The notes beneath the pieces were generated by a model. The model was not told the DNA's origin. It saw only the letters and a program-made list of their open reading frames with translations, and did no database searches. Source: a virus. From it: 64,000 bases of DNA. This document shows, piece after piece, positions 8,723-17,429 of the stretch. The stretch is from positions 62,001 to 126,000 of IMG/VR virus record IMGVR_UViG_3300031963_000004. One strand, given 5' to 3'. Within the stretch, counting starts at the first letter, position 1; each line of letters opens with the position of its first letter. Both the position numbers and the translations under genes were made by a program.

Positions 8723-9677
8723 GTTTTTTCCTTTGCATTTCTATTTTTATTTTACTGCTTGTTGCATTTTGTAGTATACTTATAAGTGTTGGTAACTTAC
8801 CATATTTTACTACAGCATCGTTCACATCCTTAACATCATCTGCCCAGTTAGGTAAACTAACGCTGTAACCTACTTCTAATGCTTTGTCTATTGATTCTAA
8901 TCCAGTCTTGTCACGGTCGGGCACAAAGATAACTCTCTTATATAATTGTTTTAATAATTTAGCCTGATCATCATTAATTGTGTTGTGTGTCAATGCACAA
9001 CCGTCTATACTAAGAGCATCAAATATACCTTCAACTAGGATACATACCTCGTAATTAGATTTTTGCATATCGTAGTTGAATACATATCCGGGCTGTTGAT
9101 CGTTTATGTATTTTGGTATTCTGTCATCTAAGTACCTGCTAGTATGTCCTACAATTTTATTCTTGTAAAAGTAGGGTATGATAATTCTTTTACTATTGCG
9201 CCCTTCTTCCTTTGGCGTAACATAAAAGGTGTACTTATTAAAATCGATTTTTCTCTTTACAAGATAATCAACAAATATTTTATGATCTGGATTGTGTACA
9301 TCAATGGATTCACATTCAGGTAAGTTCTTTAAAGTAAAATTGAATGTTTTTTCTTTCTCGTATTTTACAGTAAAGTCTAATAAATCTTTGTGCTGTAGGC
9401 TTTCTAAACTCCATCGTTTTATTTCCTGATCGTCGATTCCCGCATACTTCAGTAAATCAGTTGTCTTTTGACCAATGGGTCTGCCCAATTCAAAATTACA
9501 TGTGAAGTTACAATTGAAACAATGATAAGTCCAATTGTTACCATCAAGCTTTATGCCTCCCCTGCCGCGCTTATCTTGTCTATGTCCTAATGAAGTGCAG
9601 CATATGGCATTAAAGCTGTACCAACCGCTAGGAGTTAATCTTTTCTTACCTGGAATAATAGATAGAATATCAAACAT
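8706..9677 (-). CDS. 61: DNA primase, gp61-like
   Basis: 323 aa from ATG 9677. The N-terminal zinc-binding part has Cys26/Cys27 and a YHCFNCNFTC cluster (Cys53, Cys56). The TOPRIM domain follows, with CILVEGIFDALSI (conserved Glu) and VIFVPDRDKTGLES (DxD). It makes RNA primers for lagging-strand synthesis and pairs with the gp41-like helicase downstream. The start is set by a near-consensus sigma70 promoter ending 6 nt before the ATG; no Shine-Dalgarno is present, so a leaderless mRNA is predicted. A longer reading would begin with TTG inside the promoter. Confidence 0.92.
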   Translation of the reverse strand: MFDILSIIPGKKRLTPSGWYSFNAICCTSLGHRQDKRGRGGIKLDGNNWTYHCFNCNFTCNFELGRPIGQKTTDLLKYAGIDDQEIKRWSLESLQHKDLLDFTVKYEKEKTFNFTLKNLPECESIDVHNPDHKIFVDYLVKRKIDFNKYTFYVTPKEEGRNSKRIIIPYFYKNKIVGHTSRYLDDRIPKYINDQQPGYVFNYDMQKSNYEVCILVEGIFDALSIDGCALTHNTINDDQAKLLKQLYKRVIFVPDRDKTGLESIDKALEVGYSVSLPNWADDVKDVNDAVVKYGKLPTLISILQNATSSKIKIEMQRKKLVKRI

Positions 9678-9683
9678 GCTATT

Positions 9684-9712
9684 ATTATAGCACAAAAATA
9701 CAAGGAATGCAA
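9684..9712 (-). promoter_or_regulatory. sigma70-type promoter, leaderless start
   Basis: Minus strand TTGCAT (9712-9707), 17-bp spacer ending in TGC (extended -10), TATAAT (9689-9684), then 6 nt to the primase ATG at 9677. The predicted +1 is the A of ATG. Confidence 0.75.
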
Positions 9713-9721
9713 TTAATTGGT

Positions 9722-10501
9722 TTATCTGACCAAAATTTTTGTTATGTCGCCGTTAGTAGCAACAAACTCTAATCTGTAGTAAGGATGAATACCCGTATCT
9801 AATTGGTAACCCAGTGTTTCGGACCTATTAGTGTAGGAGAACTCTATATCGTCAATGTCATACCAATCGTCACCTTGTTGCGTAGTGCTTCCTTGAAGCT
9901 TAACCGTACCAGTATAATCATCATAAAATACTTGCATGGTAAACGATCTAGCAGGTGTGCTAAAAACACTAGAGTAAAAGGTAATTGGATTAGACTCAGT
10001 TGGGTATTGATGGTTTGGTATCGTGACCTCATGACTTGGCATTAAGTTGGGTATGACACTATTAACAATTTGAATAGTTCCTCTAGCACCCGAATGATCA
10101 TCTGTATAAATTGGATAACCTGAACCTGTATCACCTGAACTTATAATTTCTAAAGAATATTTGGCAAGTTGTGAGTTGACTATCGCTAATTCAAGTTCGT
10201 TTACTGTGAGGACTGCTATGCCAGTTAATGGGAGTGCCCCGTCTGACGGGCTTGTACTCAGTAGTTTTGTGATTAGTATCTTGTTTCCATCGTCACTAAT
10301 TAGCCTAAACTTTACCTCAGAACCCGTCAAATTAATTGGCTTTTGGTCCTGATTTAGAAACTGAAATTGTAACTTATTTTTTACACCCTTGTGTAGTGTT
10401 AAATTCTTTGCATACACAGTGTCATATCTCCTCGCTGATGAGCCCTGCGACAGGACTACATTATGTCTAGGGATGTAATAATATACTGAAGTTGAGTACA
10501 T
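9722..10501 (-). CDS. Probable virion structural protein
   Basis: 259 aa, rich in beta-strand-forming residues. An early segment (KLQFQFLNQDQKPINLTGSEVKFRLIS) resembles the N-terminal domain of baseplate or fibre-attachment proteins (DxNLTG..VxFxL). Late-type element GATAAATA and AAAGGA Shine-Dalgarno precede the ATG, consistent with a structural gene. Exact role unknown. Confidence 0.65.
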   Translation of the reverse strand: MYSTSVYYYIPRHNVVLSQGSSARRYDTVYAKNLTLHKGVKNKLQFQFLNQDQKPINLTGSEVKFRLISDDGNKILITKLLSTSPSDGALPLTGIAVLTVNELELAIVNSQLAKYSLEIISSGDTGSGYPIYTDDHSGARGTIQIVNSVIPNLMPSHEVTIPNHQYPTESNPITFYSSVFSTPARSFTMQVFYDDYTGTVKLQGSTTQQGDDWYDIDDIEFSYTNRSETLGYQLDTGIHPYYRLEFVATNGDITKILVR

Positions 10502-10517
10502 GCCTAATCCTTTAAGT

Positions 10518-10525
10518 TATTTATC
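10518..10525 (-). promoter_or_regulatory. Late promoter element GATAAATA
   Basis: GATAAATA on the minus strand, 16 nt before ATG 10501. With the plus-strand element at 10552 it forms a divergent pair. Confidence 0.5.
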
Positions 10526-10551
10526 TTATTTTATTTTTGGTTTTTATAACA

Positions 10552-10559
10552 GATAAATA
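10552..10559 (+). promoter_or_regulatory. Late promoter element GATAAATA
   Basis: GATAAATA on the plus strand, 15 nt before ATG 10575; divergent partner of the element at 10518. Confidence 0.5.
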
Positions 10560-10574
10560 TACCAGAGTATCATT

Positions 10575-10952
10575 ATGCATAACGACTTTTTCAAAAACTT
10601 AACTGAAAACCACCCCTTCATTACAGTCTGTAACTATTCCGGTCAGGATTATGTTGGGATTATACAGAACAGGGACGATGTTGTAACTACTATATACGAC
10701 TATGGTTCTATAATAGCGCCAGACTTACGTGAAAAATTCCTAGAACTAGGAGATATTTGGTGGTGGGAGAGCAACAGACTTATACCAATTAACATGTTTC
10801 TTAAGGAAGAATGGATAATTTTTAAGCCCTATCTTAGGACTTTTAACAATAAAAGCTTAAGTATTCTTCATGGACCTATCTGTAGTATCAGTGAATTAAG
10901 TAAACGCAGGTCTAAGAAAAAATCTATAACTTTAGTTCGTAGAATGACCTGA
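10575..10952 (+). CDS. Hypothetical protein on opposite strand
   Basis: 125 aa, one of only two plus-strand genes in the first 40 kb. Aromatic-rich (YSGQDYVGIIQNRDD, DIWWWES) and strongly basic at the C-terminus (SKRRSKKKS). It may bind nucleic acid or membrane, but no family is recognised. Its 3' end overlaps the 3' end of the convergent DnaE-like gene by 21 nt. Confidence 0.65.
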   Translation: MHNDFFKNLTENHPFITVCNYSGQDYVGIIQNRDDVVTTIYDYGSIIAPDLREKFLELGDIWWWESNRLIPINMFLKEEWIIFKPYLRTFNNKSLSILHGPICSISELSKRRSKKKSITLVRRMT

Positions 10953-11513
10953 TTCAATAAGATTCATATGCACTGCAACTAACCAAGCATATCCTATAGC
11001 GTGTGCTTTTTTAAACGTATACCCATCTTCTGCTTTATCCCAAACTGTTTTTGCAACCTCTGACCATGGTAATCCGATTAAATGTTTCTTACCAGGTCTA
11101 ATAATAGCTAGAAACATAGCAAGTCTAGGAATACTATCTATAGGTTCTGGCATTTTTTGTAGTGTGCTATACTGATTAGCCAAATGAATTAATTGCGACA
11201 CAAAAGTTTCTTCTTTTAGTTTTGACCAGTTAGGATCACGCATCAATTCAATAAGATGATTTTCGTCTTTGACTAAACCATATACATGAACATTCAGAAA
11301 ATCTAATTTTGTATATCCTCGTTCTTCTGCTTCTGCATAATCTATATTTGATATGTCATTGATAGCATCGTATGGAATTTCATTAACGTAGATACCTGTA
11401 TTATGTTTGCGAATAGGTTTTACGTTACGCATCGCCGCTGAGATATGTTTGATATGTTTTAATATCTTATCTCTGTCGCCGAAATCAATATCGATATCAC
11501 TATTAAACTTCAC
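10932..11513 (-). CDS. Miniature DnaE (Pol III alpha)-like protein
   Basis: 193 aa with a GTG start overlapping the exonuclease stop (GTGA). Three segments match C-family polymerase landmarks in order: SDIDIDFGDRD (palm DxD), a HNTGIYVNEIP stretch followed by EERGYTKLDFLNV (the third palm Asp in KxDFL), and YTFKKAHAIGYAWLVAVHM (the FxKxHAxxYA fingers helix). Full DnaE is about 1,160 aa, so this lacks PHP, most of the fingers, beta-binding and OB parts. Whether it can polymerise is doubtful; it may be a regulatory or repair derivative. It is coupled to a DEDD exonuclease, mirroring the DnaE-DnaQ pair. Confidence 0.65.
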   Translation of the reverse strand: MKFNSDIDIDFGDRDKILKHIKHISAAMRNVKPIRKHNTGIYVNEIPYDAINDISNIDYAEAEERGYTKLDFLNVHVYGLVKDENHLIELMRDPNWSKLKEETFVSQLIHLANQYSTLQKMPEPIDSIPRLAMFLAIIRPGKKHLIGLPWSEVAKTVWDKAEDGYTFKKAHAIGYAWLVAVHMNLIESGHSTN

Positions 11514-12067
11514 TGCACTAATCCTAACTTCATTAATTTCTTGTATGCTTGTTGCACAACAATAGCTTGCCGTTCAGCATCTTCTACTGCCTTGTGACTT
11601 GTTACATGTCCACCATCTTTAAGTTTAACACCTGCAATTTCAAACAATGTTCTAGTGTCACGAACTGTGTAGAAAGGCCATGGAATAGGATTAGGTCTAT
11701 CTGTTAGTGTTTGACGCATTGCTGTTTCCATTGCAACAACATCGAATGGTGCGCCGTGACTCCATACTGCTCTACGATTCCAACAGAATTTGTAAAGAAC
11801 TTCCATACAATCTTTTAATGACATTCTATTATTATCGCCCATAGCTTCTTCTTGTGCTGCGGCACTTTGAGTAGACCACCAACGTATCGTATCATCATTG
11901 ATGATTCTATTATATTGTTCGGTTTGATCTTCTAACGTAGGACGCAGTTCTAATCTTTCAACTACACCATCACCCTTTGGATCAAAGCGAACTACGCCAA
12001 TAGTAAGTATGACACAATATGGACTTGTGTCAAGACTTTCTATGTCAATCATTATGTCGTTAGCCAT
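11510..12067 (-). CDS. DEDD-family 3'-5' exonuclease
   Basis: 185 aa. Exo I motif MIDIESLDTSP (Asp and Glu) lies at residues 6-16, exo II SHGAPFDVVAMETA (Asp) around 104-117, and exo III SHKAVEDAERQ (HxAxxD) around 157-167. The internal RWWSTQS signature is typical of the phage DnaQ/RNase T-like group sometimes annotated as 3'-5' exoribonuclease. It may proofread or trim single-stranded DNA or RNA ends. Overlap of 4 nt with the DnaE-like gene downstream suggests joint function. Confidence 0.85.
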   Translation of the reverse strand: MANDIMIDIESLDTSPYCVILTIGVVRFDPKGDGVVERLELRPTLEDQTEQYNRIINDDTIRWWSTQSAAAQEEAMGDNNRMSLKDCMEVLYKFCWNRRAVWSHGAPFDVVAMETAMRQTLTDRPNPIPWPFYTVRDTRTLFEIAGVKLKDGGHVTSHKAVEDAERQAIVVQQAYKKLMKLGLVQ

Positions 12068-12076
12068 TTATAAAAC

Positions 12077-12259
12077 TTATTTTTTCTCTTTTGTTTTCAT
12101 CAAACACAAACTTGTATGTTCTTTAACTTTTGTCCATTCTTCTCTAGCGTTCATACATTCTTCATGAGTAGGATATTCTTTTGTGTATACAAATTTAATC
12201 TTTGATGGATTTTCTGTCCATAATTGAATTGTCAGTACCCAAGTTACGATCATTTCCAT
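12077..12259 (-). CDS. Small two-cysteine membrane/exported protein
   Basis: 60 aa: an N-terminal hydrophobic segment (MIVTWVLTIQLW), then EYPTHEECMNAREEW and a second Cys near the end (SLCLMK). It shares this layout with four other short proteins here (12195, 53680, 53884, 54473). A periplasmic disulfide-stabilised or membrane-anchored peptide is inferred. Start overlaps the 3' end of the upstream member. Confidence 0.6.
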   Translation of the reverse strand: MEMIVTWVLTIQLWTENPSKIKFVYTKEYPTHEECMNAREEWTKVKEHTSLCLMKTKEKK

Positions 12260-12413
12260 TTTTCGCCTCTTTTTTTTTGCATTCTACCTGAAAAGGATAT
12301 TCATTGTAAAAATTAGCCCATTTAAGACACTCATCAAGATCAGTGTACTCTTCCCGTATATAAGTCTTTGCAGGATTTGTAGTCAACAATAAAACAGTAA
12401 GTATATAAATCAT
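12195..12413 (-). CDS. Small two-cysteine membrane/exported protein
   Basis: 72 aa: hydrophobic N-terminus (MIYILTVLLLTT), EEYTDLDECLKWA and a second Cys in FQVECKKK. Its last 20 or so residues run through the start of the next family member and are probably dispensable. A GGTGAT Shine-Dalgarno precedes ATG. Paralogue of the gene just downstream; function unknown. Confidence 0.6.
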   Translation of the reverse strand: MIYILTVLLLTTNPAKTYIREEYTDLDECLKWANFYNEYPFQVECKKKEAKNGNDRNLGTDNSIMDRKSIKD

Positions 12414-12414
12414 A

Positions 12415-12693
12415 TCACCCCCATACCAATAAAAAAGCTGTTATTTCTTTTCTATCTTTAAATCTAAACATGTCAAATGATATTCTAACACCGCATTTGG
12501 ATTTTTGACACCACTCTTGTACCGGATCTAAATCTTCTTCCCGTAATCCAGTTGGAGTAATTGCACCATGATCATATACTATGTTAGCCTGTAATACCAG
12601 TGGCTTCATGGGATCTTCATACCAAAACAAACGCTTCGTGCGCATCATTTCTGTAACTCTTTCAACTAGACGGTCAATATCTTCTTGTTTCAT
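12415..12693 (-). CDS. Small hypothetical protein, W-tail family
   Basis: 92 aa if started at ATG 12693, which forms an ATGA overlap with the upstream stop; ATGs at 12699 and 12714 are alternatives. The C-terminus FKDRKEITAFLLVWG resembles the C-termini of the next two genes upstream, suggesting a tandem paralogue family. Unknown function. Confidence 0.6.
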   Translation of the reverse strand: MKQEDIDRLVERVTEMMRTKRLFWYEDPMKPLVLQANIVYDHGAITPTGLREEDLDPVQEWCQKSKCGVRISFDMFRFKDRKEITAFLLVWG

Positions 12694-12914
12694 GTCCATT
12701 TTAATGTGAACCAAGTTGCATGTGCTTCTTTATAAAATACAAATACAGTATGTTCAGGTGCTACATAATCTCCACTCCAGTCTTGGTATTTGGCCTGATT
12801 ATATTTAAAGTCAAAATCTTTGTGCTGTATCATTCCAGCCTCACGCATCTCTTTGACTATCTCAATAATCTCAGAGGGTTTTTTGTATTTTAACACAATT
12901 TCTATCAACTCCAC
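12690..12914 (-). CDS. Small hypothetical protein, W-tail family
   Basis: 74 aa starting with GTG at 12914 (start uncertain). It ends FYKEAHATWFTLKWT, like its neighbours (FxKE...FxLxW). Helical N-terminus, aromatic C-terminus, no signal. Co-transcribed and overlapping on both sides. Confidence 0.55.
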   Translation of the reverse strand: MELIEIVLKYKKPSEIIEIVKEMREAGMIQHKDFDFKYNQAKYQDWSGDYVAPEHTVFVFYKEAHATWFTLKWT

Positions 12915-13120
12915 CTCAATATAAACATGACCAATTCTTCTTCACTTGTATACTCAATTACTGATCCAACAAATGCTTTTTTACCTAAACTTAAATTTTT
13001 TATACACCATTCTTTTAATTCATATTCATAGTGTATCCAATATAAAAAATCTGTCAATACAATATATCCGCTACCGTCTTTAAGTGCGCCATGACTGATA
13101 ACATACGTAGAGTTTTGCAT
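12905..13120 (-). CDS. Small hypothetical protein, W-tail family
   Basis: 71 aa from ATG 13120, which directly follows the stop of the zinc-finger gene (TAAATG). It ends EYTSEEELVMFILRWS, the third copy of the tail motif shared by 12415 and 12690. Function unknown. Confidence 0.6.
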   Translation of the reverse strand: MQNSTYVISHGALKDGSGYIVLTDFLYWIHYEYELKEWCIKNLSLGKKAFVGSVIEYTSEEELVMFILRWS

Positions 13121-13819
13121 TTACCATTTGAGTTCTGTGAGCAAGTTCTTAACTTCTTCTACTTCTTTGGTCATTTTAGAAAACTTGATTGCCCATTGTG
13201 TCGGCTGTATATAGTCATAGACAATTTTAACCTGATCTTCGTTCAGGTCGTCAATGAAGGCTACTCCACTTTCACTTTGATAAAGCATCCAGGGACTTAA
13301 TTTCCCTTTCGTTATCTCATGGCATATCTTGTTACGATTTCCATATCTTAGAAGGTCGTTCGGTTTAGTATTTTCTTGTTCAGCTAAATTCATGCAGGTT
13401 TCTACACTTCGTTGTACTGCATCTAAATGATCTTCTGTCTTAAGATAATTTAATAAAAATTCTGTGTAGACTGAATCGCTTGTCCAAGTATCTATCTTTA
13501 TTTTTTCTTTCAATAAGTAATCAATATATCTAGGTATGTTAACGCAATTGACCTCCATAACATAATTACCAAACTTAGCGAATGCAGTATAGTATGCGGA
13601 GCGAATGTAATCTTCGTAGGTTCTTTCTTTTTTGCTTGTGCTATGTTTTTTATAAAACTCTAGATAGCATTGATACCCTATTTGATTACCTCTACGATCC
13701 TTTTCTAACCACCTGTGCTTATACTCACAAATATGCTTTAAGAAAGATTGCTCTTGTACGAATGACCTTTTGCAAAATTCGCAGGTCATCTTATCATCAG
13801 TTACCTTTTTCTTTTTCAT
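13121..13819 (-). CDS. Zinc-finger protein of unknown function
   Basis: 232 aa. An N-terminal C2H2-type finger reads MTCEFCKRSFVQEQSFLKHICEYKH (CxxC...H...H). The rest is helical with no catalytic motif I can see. A DNA- or RNA-binding regulator is the natural guess; related proteins appear in other T4-like phages of aquatic bacteria. Overlaps the upstream gene by 23 nt. Confidence 0.7.
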   Translation of the reverse strand: MKKKKVTDDKMTCEFCKRSFVQEQSFLKHICEYKHRWLEKDRRGNQIGYQCYLEFYKKHSTSKKERTYEDYIRSAYYTAFAKFGNYVMEVNCVNIPRYIDYLLKEKIKIDTWTSDSVYTEFLLNYLKTEDHLDAVQRSVETCMNLAEQENTKPNDLLRYGNRNKICHEITKGKLSPWMLYQSESGVAFIDDLNEDQVKIVYDYIQPTQWAIKFSKMTKEVEEVKNLLTELKW

Positions 13820-14390
13820 ATTCTTTTATGTGTTCTTCTGTAACAAAATCATTAAGTGCTTCTATGTCAGCCAACTTCATGTCAGGGTATAATTGACCTA
13901 AGTAATATTTTTTCTTTTGCTGTCTTTGTATTTCCTCACTGACCATATTAATCGTTTCTTCTGATTCTCTAGGATATATTTTTTTGTAGTATTCCGTAAT
14001 GTCTTTTAAAGTTGCTTTTTCTTTTAGATTAGTGATTGATTCTTTGATATGAGGTATCCATTGATGAAATTGTTTACCGAAGCTAGGGCTGATAGAGCAT
14101 AACATTAACCATTGTAGTTTAGGATGATCTTTAAGGCTACTATCTAACAAATACATGTTAGCGTTCTCGTTTGTGCTTTGTACATAGTACCTTTGTATCT
14201 CTCCATTGCCTTTAATTGCACTCATCCACTGCAATAACATATACGGTACAAACTTTTTCTTCTGATCTTCTGTTAGTCTATCGTAATATCCATAATCTTT
14301 TTTATCCAGTGCTTCTAATGCCTCAAATAGTTGGAAGTCCACATCAGTGAACTTTTCATCTGCACTAGTTTTAGTCTTTGCCTTTGCCAT
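13797..14390 (-). CDS. Hypothetical protein, possibly gp62-like clamp-loader subunit
   Basis: 197 aa, helical, with FVPYMLLQWMSAIKGNGEIQRYYVQ and a following WLMLCSISPSFGKQFHQWIPHIK. Spacing and composition recall the small clamp-loader subunit (gp62) of T4-like phages, but gp44 is not next to it and the resemblance is weak. It sits among replication genes, coupled to the gene upstream by a 1-nt overlap (TAATG). Confidence 0.55.
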   Translation of the reverse strand: MAKAKTKTSADEKFTDVDFQLFEALEALDKKDYGYYDRLTEDQKKKFVPYMLLQWMSAIKGNGEIQRYYVQSTNENANMYLLDSSLKDHPKLQWLMLCSISPSFGKQFHQWIPHIKESITNLKEKATLKDITEYYKKIYPRESEETINMVSEEIQRQQKKKYYLGQLYPDMKLADIEALNDFVTEEHIKEYEKEKGN

Positions 14391-14890
14391 TAAAATGCCT
14401 GTCTATAATCTACAATCTCACAGTTTCTACTAATCTCTTTAACAAAGTAAACGCATCTGGGCTTGTGCGTATCTTCAATCGGTACGCATAGAAACTGACC
14501 ATTCTTCAATCTAGGAGCATACCAAGTTACGTCATGATATATGTCAACGATTTCTATGTCTACGAAAGAAGGTTTGAAACTACTCAATGGATTAAATTCA
14601 AATACTTTAAACCCACGATCATTAATACTAGTCAACGGTAATGTTTCTAAGTCACCAAGTTCGGGTTCGCCAATCAATACTTGCCAATCAACAGGCATCT
14701 TAATTTTCTTATCGCCTATTCGTAATACTAGTGCAGGGCTGTTGAAGCTTTCTAGAAATATTAATGGTATATAATGGTAATCTACATTCGCGGGATTGTT
14801 GTTGTCTAATATGGCGAACCTTAAGTCATCTATTTCTTCAGGTAATGTTTCTAGGTTATAAGCTTGATTGTCTAATGTTAGTATTTTCAT
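14390..14890 (-). CDS. Conserved phage hypothetical protein, leaderless start
   Basis: 166 aa, mostly beta (MKILTLDNQAYNLETLPEE; PALVLRIGDKKIKMPVDWQVLIGEPELGDLETLPL; DRGFKVFEFNPLS). I believe this family is conserved in T4-like phages of aquatic bacteria, but I know no function. A sigma70 promoter lies immediately before ATG 14890 with exactly 6 nt between the -10 box and ATG and no Shine-Dalgarno, so a leaderless message is expected. Confidence 0.75.
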   Translation of the reverse strand: MKILTLDNQAYNLETLPEEIDDLRFAILDNNNPANVDYHYIPLIFLESFNSPALVLRIGDKKIKMPVDWQVLIGEPELGDLETLPLTSINDRGFKVFEFNPLSSFKPSFVDIEIVDIYHDVTWYAPRLKNGQFLCVPIEDTHKPRCVYFVKEISRNCEIVDYRQAF

Positions 14891-14896
14891 AGTCTA

Positions 14897-14925
14897 ATTG
14901 TATCATGTCTTTACTTGTATGTCAA
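14897..14925 (-). promoter_or_regulatory. sigma70-type promoter, leaderless start
   Basis: Minus strand TTGACA (14925-14920), 17-bp spacer, TACAAT (14902-14897), 6 nt to ATG 14890. It overlaps the last codons of uvsW. Confidence 0.75.
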
Positions 14926-16368
14926 CTTTTCAACTGTAAACGGATAATTAGCCTCTTTATAAAAATCTTTTCGTTTAGCCAAATGCCGTTTACTAAATCT
15001 ACAGTTGCTAGTTATATCCCATATTTGGACGAAATCTTTATCTTCAGCCTTTCGGATACCTCTACCTATCGATTGTATAACCCGAACGAAGCTTTTTCCA
15101 GGTTCAACAAGAATAAGATTAAAGATACGGGGTATATTAATACCCACAGCAGCAACACCGTAAGTCGCAACAATAACCTTATTATTGCTTGTCGCAATTT
15201 CATCGTATTCTTCTTTTCTTTCTGAAAGTTTAGTACCACCGCTGACAAATACAGAATCAGGTATACGGTCAATTAATTCTTTGCCTGCATTTACTCTATC
15301 AACTAACACTAATGTGTTTCCACTTTCTTTAATGTTTAGTATCAATTCAGCCACATTGTCTAATCTAGTTTTATCTTCTAGCAAATGCTTTAATTCACTT
15401 TGATAATCTTTGAATTCAACGTTATCTTGCATTTGAATTACATTAACGTGGCATCTAGCAAGTACACCTTTATCCTGTAATTCGCTTGCTGCTAATTTGT
15501 TTATCACAGGACCTAAACTAACAAACAACGCCTGACTAGCAAACAACTCTTTGGGTATGGTTCCTGTTAGTCCCCAACGAATAGGTATGTGCCCGAAAGG
15601 ACCTGTCAATAGTGTTTTAAGAACATCTGCTTGCGCCATGTGCGCTTCATCGATAATCAAACACACAACATCTTCAATAAACTCACCAATAGGTACCTCT
15701 GCTTCCTTAGCTTTCGTTGCCTTAAGTATGTTATTCAAACTTTGCCAAGTGCATATCGTGTGAGTTCTGCCTATCTCTTTTCTTTCACCGAAGTACACAC
15801 CCACATCAAGCCCTAAGTTAACATAGTCTGCTTCAGTTTGTACGACAAGACTTTTGTTTGGTACTACAACAATACTTCTGCCATATTTTTCTACACTATG
15901 ACTAAGTGCAGCAGTCATTAATGTCTTACCTGCACCCGTAGCTACCTCTTGTACACTTTGTATATTGGCAAGAAAATCATTGACTACCTTTAACTGATAG
16001 TCACGAAACTTAATTGGCTCACCGCATTGCGGATGACCTTTAGGCCATGTATGATTACTAAATGTATCTTCCTGTATTTGTGTGAATACAAATTGATTTT
16101 GTGTAGTTCTTAAATCTTCTATCTGTATATCATACCCTGCACTGTCAATGACTGGTATAATACTTTCTAATAGATTAATGAATGTGCTGCCGCCCAAACT
16201 GAAATAGCTAACCTTGCCGTTCCATCTACCCAATTGGACACTTGGACGAAATCTAGCACCTGGTATTTCATATTCAAACATCTTCATTAACTTCTTTCTA
16301 TCAGTTAATTCCAAACCCGATAGCTTACAGTTAACTTCATCTTGTATAATTATTTTACATTCTTTCAT
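14911..16368 (-). CDS. uvsW: UvsW-like SF2 helicase
   Basis: 485 aa. The N-terminal domain is followed by Walker A at about 143-149 (ATGAGKT), DEAH box at 240-243 (LIIDEAHM), the SAT-equivalent WGLTGTIP, and C-terminal helicase motifs around VATYGVAAVGINIP and VIQSIGRGIRK. This matches T4 UvsW, an ATP-dependent helicase that unwinds branched DNA and R-loops and moves replication from origin to recombination-dependent mode. The start overlaps the upstream gene by 4 nt. Confidence 0.92.
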   Translation of the reverse strand: MKECKIIIQDEVNCKLSGLELTDRKKLMKMFEYEIPGARFRPSVQLGRWNGKVSYFSLGGSTFINLLESIIPVIDSAGYDIQIEDLRTTQNQFVFTQIQEDTFSNHTWPKGHPQCGEPIKFRDYQLKVVNDFLANIQSVQEVATGAGKTLMTAALSHSVEKYGRSIVVVPNKSLVVQTEADYVNLGLDVGVYFGERKEIGRTHTICTWQSLNNILKATKAKEAEVPIGEFIEDVVCLIIDEAHMAQADVLKTLLTGPFGHIPIRWGLTGTIPKELFASQALFVSLGPVINKLAASELQDKGVLARCHVNVIQMQDNVEFKDYQSELKHLLEDKTRLDNVAELILNIKESGNTLVLVDRVNAGKELIDRIPDSVFVSGGTKLSERKEEYDEIATSNNKVIVATYGVAAVGINIPRIFNLILVEPGKSFVRVIQSIGRGIRKAEDKDFVQIWDITSNCRFSKRHLAKRKDFYKEANYPFTVEKLTYK

Positions 16369-17423
16369 TTTATATCGACCTGTTCGTTATTTGTAATTGT
16401 TATTATTTTAGCGGAGAAAGAACTACCGCTTCCTAAATGATTTAGTGATCCATATTTAATCAATACGGGCATAGATAATGTTCTGTCAAACAGTTTGTTA
16501 CCTTCTTTATCGTGCCATGATCCTACATGAAAAGTTTTTATTTGTAAGCTTTCTAGGTCACGCTTTACACTTTCTTTGGCTGTAGATTTAGATGTCAATA
16601 AACTATAATATAGGTAATCACATTCAATATCTTCTAAGTAATATTTTAACTCAAATATATTTTTTTCATCAATAGAATAATGAGTACTGACCGCAAACAA
16701 TAACCTGTTTATACTAAGTTCATCTTTGCATTGACTACTGAGTTCTTCAATTAGTTCCTCATCAATTTTCACACCATGGTATACTAGTTTAGCCAACATA
16801 CTGTAACTAGTATCTAGCTCAATGTTTTTAAATTGTTCATGTACTTCTTCCGTACATGATGCAATGTATAACCTATTTTGCCTTTTTATAAGTGTCGGAT
16901 TCCAATACTTACATTCATCATATGGTAGTAACTCATTTATAATCTGCTGCGTTTGTTCACAGCAACTAAAATTATCGTAATGTTTGGTAACTATATCGAT
17001 GATTATTTTTAAATTATGTAATCCAAGTTTACTTGAATACACTTTATCGGCGTGACTCCAATTCATGACCCTTGCATTTCTAGCATCTTGTACAAAATTA
17101 GATTTAAATGGTGTGCGAACTATAATCCAATCATCCGATATTTTTACTGAGGGAATGGTAAACTCTGATGAACTAGCAATTACTTTGAGTGTCCAAGGCA
17201 ATTCAGAAAGTATTTGAGCATCCTGGCCTACCTTTTGTACTTGCCGTGAATACTTAAGAACAATTTTTTTGAACAATGCATGTTGGTTACTTGTAATGGG
17301 TTTGCCTAACCCAACATTGTTTAACTGTAGGCTATACAAAAATTTCTTATCGTATGTTCCCAAACTTACTTTGTTAATTAGTAAGTCCAAAACATCTTCG
17401 GCATATGTATAGTTCATCGACAT
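16365..17423 (-). CDS. Hypothetical protein in operon with uvsW
   Basis: 352 aa, no recognised domain. It contains a Cys-Cys pair (FSCCEQT) and alternating helices and strands. ATG 17423 lies exactly 6 nt after a CATAAT -10 box, with no Shine-Dalgarno. Its 3' end overlaps uvsW by 4 nt, so it is the first gene of the uvsW transcript and may assist recombination-dependent replication; this is context only. Confidence 0.7.
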   Translation of the reverse strand: MSMNYTYAEDVLDLLINKVSLGTYDKKFLYSLQLNNVGLGKPITSNQHALFKKIVLKYSRQVQKVGQDAQILSELPWTLKVIASSSEFTIPSVKISDDWIIVRTPFKSNFVQDARNARVMNWSHADKVYSSKLGLHNLKIIIDIVTKHYDNFSCCEQTQQIINELLPYDECKYWNPTLIKRQNRLYIASCTEEVHEQFKNIELDTSYSMLAKLVYHGVKIDEELIEELSSQCKDELSINRLLFAVSTHYSIDEKNIFELKYYLEDIECDYLYYSLLTSKSTAKESVKRDLESLQIKTFHVGSWHDKEGNKLFDRTLSMPVLIKYGSLNHLGSGSSFSAKIITITNNEQVDIK

Positions 17424-17429
17424 TTTAGC

